From positions 1 through 38,890 of the forward strand of contig NZ_CAKKLP010000022.1 of assembly GCF_918698085.1 (NCBI RefSeq): 38,890 bases of DNA, read 5' to 3'. This stretch comes from Chryseobacterium sp. Bi04. GTDB lineage: Bacteria; Bacteroidota; Bacteroidia; Flavobacteriales; Weeksellaceae. The position numbers and the translations under genes are program-made. The notes beneath the pieces were generated by a model. The model was not told the DNA's origin. It ran no database searches and saw nothing but the letters and a program-made list of their open reading frames with translations. Positions 1-8,809 of this stretch are shown in pieces. Numbering within the stretch: position 1 is the stretch's first letter; every line of letters starts with the position of its first letter.

Positions 1-207
1 AATAAATAAACAAAACACAATGATGATTTTATAAGGAAAGTCACTAATTAAATATAATTTTATTATTAAAAAAGATTTAAATTGATAATATTAATACAAA
101 TTAAATTTTTGTGAATTAAAATTTTAACCATGCATTGCATTGCATTTTATCATTCAAATAATCCGATTAGTTTCTTAAAAACCAGCATTCATAAGGCTTC
201 ACAAAAA
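1..207. other. AT-rich gene-free left edge
   Basis: Very AT-rich sequence with no convincing coding region. A short plus-strand open frame beginning at 130 runs through the terminator hairpin and antisense into the next gene, so I do not count it. The neighbouring gene to the left is outside the window. Confidence 0.6.
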
Positions 208-242
208 AATAGGCTATCTCGTCGGAGACAGCCTATTTTTTT
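208..242 (-). terminator. Intrinsic terminator of the T9SS plug-domain gene
   Basis: A 13-bp stem (208-220 with 225-237) has loop GTCG. On the minus strand the single imperfect pair becomes G-U and the hairpin is followed by a U-tract (A-run on plus, 203-209), so it fits the minus-strand gene ending at 289. T residues also follow on plus, so it may work in both directions. Confidence 0.8.
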
Positions 243-288
243 AAATATACTGGATATTATTTTTATTTCTCAAAAAGCAAAGAATTCT

Positions 289-1515
289 TTACCGTTTATT
301 TCCAATTGGAGTCCTAAATTCTCCATATCCCATCAGGCCGTCATAGTTTCTTCCGAATGGAGCATAATATAAAAATGCCTGATATAGGTTTTCTGTTTGC
401 CAGAAATTTCCGTTTATTTCTCCAAAATTTAAAGATCCGTCACTTTCTTTAGTTGCCAGAACATAGTTATAAAATCCTTGCTTCAGAAAAATTTTAGCTA
501 CATATTGTTTACTGGCAGCATCATACTGCATCTGATTTTCTTTGCCCGGCTTATATCCGTTAAATCCTCCAAGAATATAAATGTCTTTATCTACAGGATC
601 CGAATCCAAATAAAAGTATACCCATGAATAATCTGCTTCTCTTTCAGCATCTCTTTCTCTTCCTAAGTCATTTCTTCTGTAATACCACGCTCCGTTTACG
701 TCGGGCTGATATTGATAATTTAAAGGGAAAGCCCAAACCGGATGCAAATACGTCTGGTTTACACCGTCTTTTATTTCTACAGTACGAACCATATCCGCAG
801 GGGTATTCATATTTTTATTATCGAAATAATAAAATTCATTATCTCCCGGAAAACTGAGGTTCATCTGCTGAAAAAGCAACTGATTTCCTAAAACAGTACT
901 TGCTTTCAAATTCGAAATGGTCATATTCGGGTTGTTATTCTGCATCACATTCAGTGTCATAGAATTAACATTAGAAGAAAGATCACCGCCGTTGGGCACT
1001 GCTTTTACCTCTACTCTTTGGTTGATATTAGGTTTTTTGGCATCTGCTATCCTTGAAATATTGAGAGCTAATGAAGCGGCATCTTCTACCAGGTAAAAGC
1101 GTCTTCTGAAAAGTGGTTTATCTGCAGAGTCTTTATAAACAATCAGCTCAAAGTTCCCTGAAATTTTCGCTTGTATTTTATCATTGGGAAAAGTCAGTTT
1201 ATAGTGAGTATAAGCTTGTAATGTATTAAAAGAATACTGGAACTGATCAAGAAGGCCATTCATGCTTCCTGTGGCAAACTCTGTAAAAAACAGGTTATCG
1301 TCATTCCAGTTTCTATCGTAATGTTTAATCGTGTATCGATAAATTTCACTGGTATTGGTAAGGTCATCAAAAGTTAACACCAGTTTTTCATCTGAATTAA
1401 ATTTAATGACAGGAGTTTCGTCATTCGTTTGTGGGTTGAATAATTGGATACTCTGGATATTTTGTCCATACACCAATCCGCCCAAAGAGAGTAAAAGTAT
1501 TCGCAAAGTTTTCAT
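289..1515 (-). CDS. Type IX secretion system plug-domain protein (DUF5103)
   Basis: A 408-residue exported protein. Residues 1-17 are a signal peptide ending around VYGQ. The rest is predicted beta-rich: an N-terminal part with the FDDL and IYRYTIKHYDRNW segments typical of DUF5103, and a C-terminal immunoglobulin/CBM48-like part (DKDIYILGGFNGY, FYNYVLA). This family includes the Plug protein that blocks the SprA translocon pore of the Flavobacterium type IX secretion system when no substrate is moving. The assignment is from pattern recognition of the family; whether this copy is the SprA plug or a paralogue cannot be decided here. It is a single-gene unit with its own terminator, divergent from the hydrolase gene at 1586. 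A TATCTTCG sequence on the minus strand near 1521-1528 is a near match to the TAnnTTTG promoter box. Confidence 0.8.
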   Translation of the reverse strand: MKTLRILLLSLGGLVYGQNIQSIQLFNPQTNDETPVIKFNSDEKLVLTFDDLTNTSEIYRYTIKHYDRNWNDDNLFFTEFATGSMNGLLDQFQYSFNTLQAYTHYKLTFPNDKIQAKISGNFELIVYKDSADKPLFRRRFYLVEDAASLALNISRIADAKKPNINQRVEVKAVPNGGDLSSNVNSMTLNVMQNNNPNMTISNLKASTVLGNQLLFQQMNLSFPGDNEFYYFDNKNMNTPADMVRTVEIKDGVNQTYLHPVWAFPLNYQYQPDVNGAWYYRRNDLGRERDAEREADYSWVYFYLDSDPVDKDIYILGGFNGYKPGKENQMQYDAASKQYVAKIFLKQGFYNYVLATKESDGSLNFGEINGNFWQTENLYQAFLYYAPFGRNYDGLMGYGEFRTPIGNKR

Positions 1516-1559
1516 TATGACGAAGATAACGAAAAATCGGCATTTTCTTAATAATATCG

Positions 1560-1567
1560 TATTTTTG
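1560..1567 (+). promoter_or_regulatory. Promoter -7 box for the MBL-fold hydrolase
   Basis: TATTTTTG matches the Bacteroidota -7 consensus TAnnTTTG and ends 18 bp before the ATG at 1586. I see no clear TTG element at the -33 position. Confidence 0.45.
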
Positions 1568-1585
1568 AAATAAAAATATTCGGAT

Positions 1586-2224
1586 ATGCTTCAGATTCAG
1601 GGTTTCGTTTTCAATTTTGCGAGCGAAAATACATATATTGTCTACAACGAAAATAAAAACGCCTGGCTTATTGATCCGGGAAATATGAACGGACAGGAAA
1701 CTCAGGCCATTGAAAAATTCATCACAGAAAATGGCTTACAAATTCAGAAAATCCTTCTGACTCATGCTCACATTGATCATGTTTTGGGGCTTCAGTGGGC
1801 TTCTGACACATTTAAAGTACCTGTCCATATGCATCAGGAAGACCAGGAAGTACTGGATATGCTTCAGGCTAGCGGACTAAGATTTGGAATGACTATAGAT
1901 CCTGTAAAAGTAGAGGTAAACTATGTAAAAGAAGGTGACGAGCTGGATCTTGATGGAGAAAAGTTTAAGATCTACCATGTTCCTGGGCATTCTCCTGGAA
2001 GTGTAGTCTACCACAATGAAAATCAGAAGTTCATGATTTCAGGTGATGTACTTTTTGAAGGCAGCATTGGAAGAACAGATTTATATAAAGGAAATTATGA
2101 ACAGCTGATTGAAGGTATCACCAAGAAACTTTTCGTGCTGGACAGTGACACTCAGGTATTTTCCGGACATGGAAATCCTACTTCAATCGGTTTTGAAAAG
2201 CAGTATAATCCATTTTTTAAGTAG
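1586..2224 (+). CDS. MBL-fold metallo-hydrolase, glyoxalase II-like
   Basis: A 212-residue cytosolic protein spanning one metallo-beta-lactamase domain. The metal-binding signature THAHIDH is at residues 59-65 (H60, H62, D64, H65). The further ligands are H135 in the HVPGHSPGS segment, D154 in SGDVLF and H195 in SGHGNPT. This set of residues binds two metal ions in the hydroxyacylglutathione hydrolase-like group, which hydrolyses thioesters such as S-lactoylglutathione or related thiols. The short length (typical glyoxalase II is about 250 with an extra C-terminal domain) fits the YcbL-like short subfamily, so the substrate is uncertain. The gene stands alone between a divergent and a convergent neighbour. 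Confidence 0.88.
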   Translation: MLQIQGFVFNFASENTYIVYNENKNAWLIDPGNMNGQETQAIEKFITENGLQIQKILLTHAHIDHVLGLQWASDTFKVPVHMHQEDQEVLDMLQASGLRFGMTIDPVKVEVNYVKEGDELDLDGEKFKIYHVPGHSPGSVVYHNENQKFMISGDVLFEGSIGRTDLYKGNYEQLIEGITKKLFVLDSDTQVFSGHGNPTSIGFEKQYNPFFK

Positions 2225-2281
2225 ACGGGTACGGTATTCGGGTCAGCGGGTACAAACATCTGCCCGTTTGTGAGAGCTTAT

Positions 2282-2317
2282 AAAAAAAGAAACCGCCAGG
2301 AAAATCCTGACGGTTTC
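2282..2317 (-). terminator. Intrinsic terminator of the trehalose operon
   Basis: A 13-bp stem (2289-2301 with 2305-2317) has an AAA loop. Its one C-A mismatch on plus is a G-U pair on minus, and the A7 run at 2282-2288 gives a U-tract on minus. It lies just beyond the stop of the TonB receptor gene and marks the end of that operon. Confidence 0.85.
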
Positions 2318-2337
2318 ACGTTATAAAGAAATAGAGT

Positions 2338-4794
2338 TTAAAAATCTAAAGTAACGGATGCTCTGGCTGCAGCTCCCATAATAGGTCTGGCCATTCTTAT
2401 ATTGGTACCGGTAACTGTTTGAGATCGCGGATCTCCTTCTGTAATTCCAATGGTATTAAAGATATTAGTTCCATCTACTGCAAAACGGATTTTCCCTAAC
2501 TGATAAGACATTCCTGCGCCAAATTCTGTAAATGACGGCAGAATATTATCATCTGTATTTCCCTCATTCTGATAACGCTTACCATAATAATTCATACTAA
2601 CATAGGTCCTCCATTCTTTCGTAATATTGACTGCTGGAGAAATATTGAAATAGAACTTAGGAATTCTTCTTACCAAATTACCATCATAGTCAAAGGTAGA
2701 TCCATCATTATTTCTTCCTGTAAAATCTTTATATTTCGGATTTTGAATTGTTCCATTAAATGTCACCTCAAGAATATTATTGAATAATCTTGTATACCCT
2801 TCAATTTCTACTCCAAAATTGGTTGTATTAGCAAATTTATTTTCAGAAGTTCCGTCGGAGAACACATCTGTAAACGAAAGGTTTTTAAGAGTTGAATAAA
2901 AAGGAATCACTGCAATATCAAAGGTACGCGAATAGTATTTGTATCCCACTTCCAACTGATTGGTCTGCACAGGTTTAATCTGGCTCAGGTCTGACATATT
3001 ATTATAATAAGCTTCCTCATTTGGAGATCTGAAACCACTGGAAAAACGGGCATATACAGCATTTTCTCTATTGATCTTATAATTGGAGGCCAATGTATAA
3101 GAAACCTTATTAACATCGTAGTACCAATAGGTATATTTATTACCCAGTACTGCCATATTATCATCTGCCGTCGTAGTATTAAAACCATTGGTGCCATCTA
3201 CCGTCAAACCAGAATTATTTAGGTTCGCAGTGGTTGTATTTACCCCATATCCTTTATAAAAATCGCGGCTGTAACGCATTCCTCCATTGAAACTCCATTC
3301 ATCCGTAATATTATAATCCAGGTTCAGATAGAGATCGTTTAAACTTCCCTGAATTTGAGAATCTCTAATTAAGAAAGACATGTCCATTACGCCGTTATAT
3401 GTCTTGGAGTATCCTACATCAGACGGATTAAGTGAAGGGTTTACCAGGTTCAACAATTGAGGTCTATCTGTAGCCGTAGTCAAAATATTACTCCAGTTCC
3501 AATATTGATGAGACTTCCAGCTCGACTTATAAAACCCTGCTGTTACATTTCCTTTGTCAAATTTATAATTAAGCTGTAAGTCATTCACAAAATTATTCAT
3601 CTGCTTGTCGATGGTCCAGAAACCTAGTTTTTGGACATATTGAGGATTTACAGCAGTTCCGTTACTTACAAGAGAATATTGATAATTACTCATTCCTAAA
3701 CCACCATCTTTTGGATCGTCCTTAGCAAAATTAGAAGCCAATTTCGGAGCTCCTGCAGGGAACATACCCGTATAATTCATATTGATATTGGTATATCTCG
3801 TCTTATTTAAAACACTGAAATTATTTCCCAGATCATATTTAAATTCTGCCCCTACTACATCCACTTTCGGGTGAATTCCATCTTCCAGATTTCTATTAAA
3901 AAATCCTCCTCCGGCCTGAGGGATATTCAACTGACTGATTGCCCTGTAGCTATAGGTTCCGTAGTTAGGATCAAAGCCCGGAAATTCTTTTAAGGTATTC
4001 CCGTCCTGAATCAGAGGAATTGGGAGATAAAATGTATTTCTGTCGTCCAGTTTTTTATAATATACTTTCACATATCCTTTATCAAAGACATATTTCAGAT
4101 TCATCCTGATCTGGCCTCCATTATTGGCTTTGAAACCGGTTTTTCTGATTCCGTCATCCGTTCTGTAGAAACCTCCTATGTTGAAGAACAATTGATCTTT
4201 TACCAATGCTCCTCCCACATTGAGGTCTGTACGCATTAATCCGTAAGTACTGGTTTCAATTTTCGCTGTTCCTTTAAAATCGTTGGTTCCTTCTTTAGTA
4301 ATAAAGTTGATCAGTCCACCGGGAGAATTATTGGCATAGATAGAACCTGATCCTCCTCTTAAAGCTTCCAGGCGTCCTACAGTATTATCTACACGGAAAA
4401 AATTATCAGCATTGGCAAATTGAAGCGCCCCATCTTCAAAAACCGGAAGACCATCCTCCTGTACCTGCACAAATTCATAAGCTCCCGCAGAAGGAATTCC
4501 TCTTGCAAAAAGGTTATTGCCTACCTCACCACCGGAGGTTTCTACTGCAAACCCGGGAACTCTTTGCAGCAAAGCAGCAGCACTGATAGGATTCTGTTTT
4601 TGAATTTCCTTAGCACTGAAAGTAGAAATCGCGGTACTGGATTCTATTTTTTTCTTTGGATTAGAATTTCCGGTAATAACGATCTGGTCGATGGAAGAGA
4701 CTTTCGCGGAGTCCTGCGGTGTTTCCTGAGCATACACATTATTGAAGTACAATGTAGCTGTGGCGGCAATTAAAAAGATTGATTTATTTTTCAT
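2338..4794 (-). CDS. TonB-dependent receptor of the trehalose locus
   Basis: An 818-residue outer-membrane receptor. Residues 1-22 are a signal peptide (cleavage near VYA/QET). A TonB-box-like segment (DQIVITGN) at about 36-43 leads into a plug domain at about 45-170 (LLQRVPGF, LFARGI, VEALRGG-like LEALRGGSGS, GGLINFITK). The remainder is a 22-strand barrel ending in aromatic-rich strands with terminal F (SVTLDF). It lacks the N-terminal carboxypeptidase-like domain of SusC proteins, and no susD follows. It resembles the siderophore/FecA-like fold class, but its place 24 bp after a trehalase gene in a tight operon suggests it imports trehalose or a trehalose-containing sugar. That substrate is inferred from context only. 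Confidence 0.85.
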   Translation of the reverse strand: MKNKSIFLIAATATLYFNNVYAQETPQDSAKVSSIDQIVITGNSNPKKKIESSTAISTFSAKEIQKQNPISAAALLQRVPGFAVETSGGEVGNNLFARGIPSAGAYEFVQVQEDGLPVFEDGALQFANADNFFRVDNTVGRLEALRGGSGSIYANNSPGGLINFITKEGTNDFKGTAKIETSTYGLMRTDLNVGGALVKDQLFFNIGGFYRTDDGIRKTGFKANNGGQIRMNLKYVFDKGYVKVYYKKLDDRNTFYLPIPLIQDGNTLKEFPGFDPNYGTYSYRAISQLNIPQAGGGFFNRNLEDGIHPKVDVVGAEFKYDLGNNFSVLNKTRYTNINMNYTGMFPAGAPKLASNFAKDDPKDGGLGMSNYQYSLVSNGTAVNPQYVQKLGFWTIDKQMNNFVNDLQLNYKFDKGNVTAGFYKSSWKSHQYWNWSNILTTATDRPQLLNLVNPSLNPSDVGYSKTYNGVMDMSFLIRDSQIQGSLNDLYLNLDYNITDEWSFNGGMRYSRDFYKGYGVNTTTANLNNSGLTVDGTNGFNTTTADDNMAVLGNKYTYWYYDVNKVSYTLASNYKINRENAVYARFSSGFRSPNEEAYYNNMSDLSQIKPVQTNQLEVGYKYYSRTFDIAVIPFYSTLKNLSFTDVFSDGTSENKFANTTNFGVEIEGYTRLFNNILEVTFNGTIQNPKYKDFTGRNNDGSTFDYDGNLVRRIPKFYFNISPAVNITKEWRTYVSMNYYGKRYQNEGNTDDNILPSFTEFGAGMSYQLGKIRFAVDGTNIFNTIGITEGDPRSQTVTGTNIRMARPIMGAAARASVTLDF

Positions 4795-4818
4795 AGCCCT
4801 ATTTTTTTGTTGTTAGTT

Positions 4819-6300
4819 TCAGTTTTGTTGTAATTTTAAATACACTCCATTCGTCCAACCGAATCCATCCTGATTGGGGTATTCCCCTCCACCTGCAATT
4901 GTTTCTGTATCTAATGCATTGTATTTTTCCATAAGTTTTCCGGTATTGTTGTAGACTCTTTCTACATTCGAACACCAGTTATTTTTTATTTTTTCAGCCA
5001 GCTCATTACACCCATAATTCTTCATAGCTTGAAAACCCAGCCACTGATAAGGAGCCCATGCATTGGGTAAATCCCATTGCTGTCCCGATTTTTTTGTTGT
5101 GGTAACCAACCCTCCCTGATACAGGAATTTTTCAGCAATAATTCTGGCAACTCCTTTCGCCTGTTCCCCATCTGCCAATCCCAGAAATAAAGGGTAAAGA
5201 GCAGCAATATGCTCAGACGGTGTTTTTGTGTTTTTTTTAGTATGATAATCCTTATACGTCTTCGCTTTTTCATCCCAGAAGTATTTATTGATCATCTGTC
5301 TTCGCGTTGCTGCTCTTTCAGTAAAATAATTTTCCTTTTCAGTTAGATTCTGAAGTGCTGAAGATTTTGCCAGTGTGGTTTCCAAATGCCATAAGAGGCA
5401 ATTCAGATCTACCTGAGCAAGGTTCAGCGTTTCTATCGTCTGTATATGTTCTCCGTCTGCAAACCATCTGCTGGAAAAATCCCAGCCGGATTCACAGGCG
5501 CTTCTTATATTTCTGTAAAATTCATCCCCGGAAGCATTTTCATGATCCTCAATATCGATCAGGTAACTTTCAGGACGTGGGGTATTTTCCGCATCATAAT
5601 AACGGTTTAAAATATCACCATCCTTCGTTTTCACTACTCTTTTGATGCAAGAACCACTCTTCAGCTCTTCTTCACCATTCATCCAGAAAGCATATTCCCT
5701 TTCTAAAGTAGTATGATATTGTATATAAATTTCATTATTCCCGGTAGTTTCAAAAAGCAGATCCAGCATCAGCGAAAAATATGGAGGCTGGGAACGGCTT
5801 AAGAAATGAGTTCTGCTTGCATTCGGAACAAACCCTACATGCTGGATCAGATAAGCACAGTTTTCCACAATATTCTTCATCATTTCCACTCTCCCGGAAA
5901 CCTGCAATCCAAGCATAATAAAATAGCTGTCCCAATAGAAAAACTCATTAAATCGCCCTCCAGGAACAATATAAGGTTTTGGTAATTTCAAGAGGGTTCC
6001 TTTTTCTTCATAGGCCGTACGGGTCAGTTCGTCCCATAATTTTTCAATATGCTCTTCAATAGGAAGATGATGTTCTCTCTGAACAGAAATTTTTGCCCCT
6101 AGAAAATCAAAATGGGCCATCACAAAATCTTTCAGTATAAAATCTTCAGCTTTTTTTGCCTCTTCATACTTTTTATTGATTTCATTGATCAGAAATAATG
6201 GAACCGCATCGGTCATCATTTTTTGATCTTCAAAAATCTTAGCCTTCTGTACCTCATCAAAAAGAGTCTGAATTTCCTTGATGTAAAGTTGATTACTCAT
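4819..6300 (-). CDS. treF: Cytosolic alpha,alpha-trehalase (GH37)
   Basis: A 493-residue enzyme that hydrolyses trehalose to two glucose. Both family signatures are present: PGGRFNEFFYWDSY at residues 113-126 and QWDLPNAWAP at 408-417. The catalytic acid is expected at D274 in ESGWDFSSRW and the catalytic base at E473 in GGGEYPNQDGFGW, matching the two catalytic positions known from E. coli Tre37A. There is no signal peptide (MSNQLYIKEIQ), so the enzyme is cytosolic, like TreF and unlike periplasmic TreA. It is slightly shorter than E. coli TreF (549). It lies 1 bp after the permease gene and 24 bp before the receptor gene, so all three are probably co-transcribed. Confidence 0.93.
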   Translation of the reverse strand: MSNQLYIKEIQTLFDEVQKAKIFEDQKMMTDAVPLFLINEINKKYEEAKKAEDFILKDFVMAHFDFLGAKISVQREHHLPIEEHIEKLWDELTRTAYEEKGTLLKLPKPYIVPGGRFNEFFYWDSYFIMLGLQVSGRVEMMKNIVENCAYLIQHVGFVPNASRTHFLSRSQPPYFSLMLDLLFETTGNNEIYIQYHTTLEREYAFWMNGEEELKSGSCIKRVVKTKDGDILNRYYDAENTPRPESYLIDIEDHENASGDEFYRNIRSACESGWDFSSRWFADGEHIQTIETLNLAQVDLNCLLWHLETTLAKSSALQNLTEKENYFTERAATRRQMINKYFWDEKAKTYKDYHTKKNTKTPSEHIAALYPLFLGLADGEQAKGVARIIAEKFLYQGGLVTTTKKSGQQWDLPNAWAPYQWLGFQAMKNYGCNELAEKIKNNWCSNVERVYNNTGKLMEKYNALDTETIAGGGEYPNQDGFGWTNGVYLKLQQN

Positions 6301-6301
6301 T

Positions 6302-7531
6302 TTATTTTTTAGGATTTATTTTTAATTTATTCATGAAAATGGCTGACGTGATCAGGAGTGAAAGCGGAATTAATGAAAGGTAAAATGCCTGCTGCCCACT
6401 AAATTCCTGAAACACAAAACCAGTAATAATTGAGCCTATAGTTCCTCCGATTGCTGAAAACACAACAATAAGTCCGGACATGGCACTGTGTAAGTATTTC
6501 GGTATGGAAGCCAGAATTACAGAATTAATACTGGGATAAATAGGAGCCAGCAAACCACCCATTAACGGGAACAGATACACCACAAGAGGTGCATTCAGCC
6601 AATTAGTATCGGTACCAATATGAATATGATGGGTTAATGGCAATACCAAAAGTAAACTTACGGCAAAGCCAATTACGCAAAATGAAACAACATAAATCCA
6701 GCTGAACTTTTTCGAGAAGAAACCTGATAAAAACCTTCCCAAAGCAAAAGCCCCGGCTAAAACAGCTCCCGCCTGAATGCTCATTGAAGTTGGCACCTTT
6801 AAGATCTCTTTATAAAAAGTAGGTGTCCATGTCTGAAAACTCTGTTCTACCAACACAAAAAGGAAGGCACATAGTAAAAAGAACAATACTTTTTTATAAC
6901 TGAATAAACTTGCACTGTTTTTTAAGTCGCCTATCAGATCTGTTTTCTCACTTTTTGTCTCCTTCTCGTTCAGTTTTGAAAAGAATAAAAACAAAAATGA
7001 AAGTGTAGAAAGCGCTCCTAAAACCCAGTACACATTAAGCCAACGGGTAGATTTAGGATTATGATCATCAATATATAAACTGAACAGAAGATTTCCTGCC
7101 AGTACTCCAATCATAAAAAAGCCTTCCAGAAATCCCATAAAACTGGAATGTTCCTTATCGGTTTCTGTAACCAGTCCAATAGACGTAAAAACTGATATTT
7201 TAATAAGGGCAAAAGAAATCCCTACAATGGCAAATAATACTTTAAAGATCCAAAAACCACTGGCAAAAGGCATTACAAAACACATGCAACTCACCATAAA
7301 TAAAGCAGCCAGCATTGAGTTTTTGATCCCTATTTTCGGAAGAAATGAAGCCAGGATAAATGAACAAATGGCAATCGGAAGATCTTTAAACCCTTCCAGG
7401 ATACTGGCAGACGATTTTGAAATTCCAAAATTCTGCTGAACCTGGAGAATAACTGTTCCCACAGAATTCAAAAGAATTGCGAAAACAAAATAATTTAAAA
7501 ATAATACAGCCTTTATATTGAAATTTTTCAT
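6302..7531 (-). CDS. MFS sugar permease of the trehalose operon
   Basis: A 409-residue inner-membrane protein with about 12 hydrophobic segments and the two-bundle layout of the major facilitator superfamily; the central cytosolic loop (KLNEKETKSEKTD) is near residues 190-200. A glycine-rich stretch (SGLIVVFSAIGGTIGSIITG) lies near 345-365. It is the first gene of the minus-strand operon, directly before the trehalase, so the likely cargo is trehalose, taken up intact and cut in the cytosol. The motif alone does not fix the substrate. The ATG is at 7531; the divergent AraC gene begins 123 bp away. Confidence 0.85.
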   Translation of the reverse strand: MKNFNIKAVLFLNYFVFAILLNSVGTVILQVQQNFGISKSSASILEGFKDLPIAICSFILASFLPKIGIKNSMLAALFMVSCMCFVMPFASGFWIFKVLFAIVGISFALIKISVFTSIGLVTETDKEHSSFMGFLEGFFMIGVLAGNLLFSLYIDDHNPKSTRWLNVYWVLGALSTLSFLFLFFSKLNEKETKSEKTDLIGDLKNSASLFSYKKVLFFLLCAFLFVLVEQSFQTWTPTFYKEILKVPTSMSIQAGAVLAGAFALGRFLSGFFSKKFSWIYVVSFCVIGFAVSLLLVLPLTHHIHIGTDTNWLNAPLVVYLFPLMGGLLAPIYPSINSVILASIPKYLHSAMSGLIVVFSAIGGTIGSIITGFVFQEFSGQQAFYLSLIPLSLLITSAIFMNKLKINPKK

Positions 7532-7566
7532 TCAGATCATTTCTTGTCGGCTAAGATAGAAGCATT

Positions 7567-7589
7567 TGTGTTAACGATAATTTAACACA
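7567..7589. promoter_or_regulatory. Inverted repeat in the divergent trehalose/AraC promoter
   Basis: Perfect 8-bp arms TGTGTTAA and TTAACACA are separated by 7 bp. The element lies between the divergent starts of the MFS permease (7531) and the AraC regulator (7655), the natural place for an operator of that regulator. AraC proteins more often bind direct repeats, so another regulator is possible. Confidence 0.5.
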
Positions 7590-7654
7590 GTAAATCAATA
7601 TTTGAACAATATTAATATAATTAGTATTTTTAATGATTAAATATGATTAATTAA

Positions 7655-8509
7655 ATGAAAGTTACTTTTGAAAGAGTCATTCCCAATGAGAAAAGCTCGT
7701 TCCGTACTATTCATAATAATTCCCCTATTTCGGAATTCAAATGGGAATATCATTATCATCCCGAAATTGAGCTGGTCTGTGTAATTTCCGGGAACGGAAC
7801 CCGCCATGTGGGTTATCATAAAAGTAATTATACCCATGGAGATCTCGTTCTTATCGGATCCAATATTCCCCATTCCGGATTTGGTTTAAATTCCATTGAT
7901 CCCCATGAAGAAATTGTACTTCAGTTTAAAGAAGAAGTTCTTCAGTTCCCTGAACAGGAAGTAGAAGCCAGATCTATTAAAAACTTACTGGAACTTTCGA
8001 AATATGGCATTCACTTTCATCACAAAGTAAAAAAAGCAGTGCTTCCAAAACTTAAACTCATGCTTGAGTCTGATGGTTACAAAAGATATTTAATACTTCT
8101 TGATATTCTTTTCGAACTCTCTACATGTAAAGACTATGAGCTTTTAAATAAGGAAATCATGCCTTACACCATCATTTCAAAGAATAAAACCCGACTGGAA
8201 AATATTTTCACCTATGTAGAGCATCATTATGATAAAGAAATTAATATTGAAGAAGTAGCAAAACTGGCGAACCTTACTTTACCGGCCTTTTGCAATTTCT
8301 TTAAAAAAGCAACTCAGATCACTTTTACAGAATTTGTAAACCGATACCGGATTAATAAAGCCTGTCTTTTGATGGCTCAGGATAAAACCATTTCAGAATG
8401 CAGCTATAGCTGTGGTTTTAATAATGTGACCTACTTCAACAGGATGTTTAAAAAATACACAGGAAAAACACCTTCAGAGTTTATTAAGAACTATTCTCAA
8501 ATAAGGTGA
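7655..8509 (+). CDS. AraC-family regulator of the trehalose locus
   Basis: A 284-residue transcription factor. The N-terminal half is a cupin sugar-sensing domain (HYHPEIELVCVISGNGTRHVG at about 32-52, then GDLVLIGSNIPH). The C-terminal ~100 residues hold the double helix-turn-helix of AraC/XylS proteins: NIEEVAKLANLTLPAF, then ISECSYSCGFNNVTYFNRMFKKYTG and PSEFI. The gene is divergent from the permease-trehalase-receptor operon across 123 bp, so it probably controls that operon in response to trehalose or a product. No second regulatory gene is nearby. The start at 7655 keeps the full cupin and has no better alternative. Confidence 0.88.
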   Translation: MKVTFERVIPNEKSSFRTIHNNSPISEFKWEYHYHPEIELVCVISGNGTRHVGYHKSNYTHGDLVLIGSNIPHSGFGLNSIDPHEEIVLQFKEEVLQFPEQEVEARSIKNLLELSKYGIHFHHKVKKAVLPKLKLMLESDGYKRYLILLDILFELSTCKDYELLNKEIMPYTIISKNKTRLENIFTYVEHHYDKEINIEEVAKLANLTLPAFCNFFKKATQITFTEFVNRYRINKACLLMAQDKTISECSYSCGFNNVTYFNRMFKKYTGKTPSEFIKNYSQIR

Positions 8510-8541
8510 ATGTATAATAAAATTAATATTTTACAAACATA

Positions 8542-8689
8542 GGATGACAAATATTGCGCTTAGTTTATCCACATACTTTGTCATTCCGCAGGAATCCAAG
8601 CATAAAAATTCTCGCAGATTGAACTGTTGCTTGCGTTATAGGGTGATATAATTACGTTACTATCATTGTGCACCCGTTAAATCTGTGAG
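8542..8689. repeat. Palindromic repeat debris, REP/MITE-like
   Basis: The 300-bp gap after the AraC gene has no coding region but has nested palindromes: GGATGACAAA (8542-8551) faces TTTGTCATTCC (8577-8587), ATTCCGCAGGAAT (8583-8595) is a small hairpin, and CTCGCAGATT (8611-8620) faces AATCTGTGAG (8680-8689) with one mismatch. Such wording recurs between genes in flavobacterial genomes as I recall them, which suggests a dispersed repeat; this window alone cannot prove copy number. Confidence 0.45.
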
Positions 8690-8733
8690 TGAAATAATAG
8701 CAGCACAATACACCGAGATATCTAAGAGAAAAT

Positions 8734-8760
8734 AAAAAAGCTGTCCTTAAAAAGAACAGC
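8734..8760 (-). terminator. Intrinsic terminator of the thioredoxin-family gene
   Basis: A 9-bp stem (8740-8748 with 8752-8760) with an AAA loop; the single C-A on plus is G-U on minus, and the A6 run at 8734-8739 provides the U-tract on minus. It sits about 50 bp past the stop of the gene ending at 8810. Confidence 0.75.
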
Positions 8761-8809
8761 CTTTATATCATGATACATAAGAAATGGCAATTAAAAGCCA
8801 ATAACCTAT

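Noticed and set aside
130..372. 80-codon plus-strand open frame at the left edge
   Set aside because: It crosses a clear terminator hairpin and runs antisense into the T9SS plug-domain gene; no domain or plausible start context.
2338..4794. Siderophore receptor role for the TonB-dependent protein
   Set aside because: The fold class allows it, but the tight operon with trehalase and permease argues for a sugar; there is no iron-uptake neighbour.
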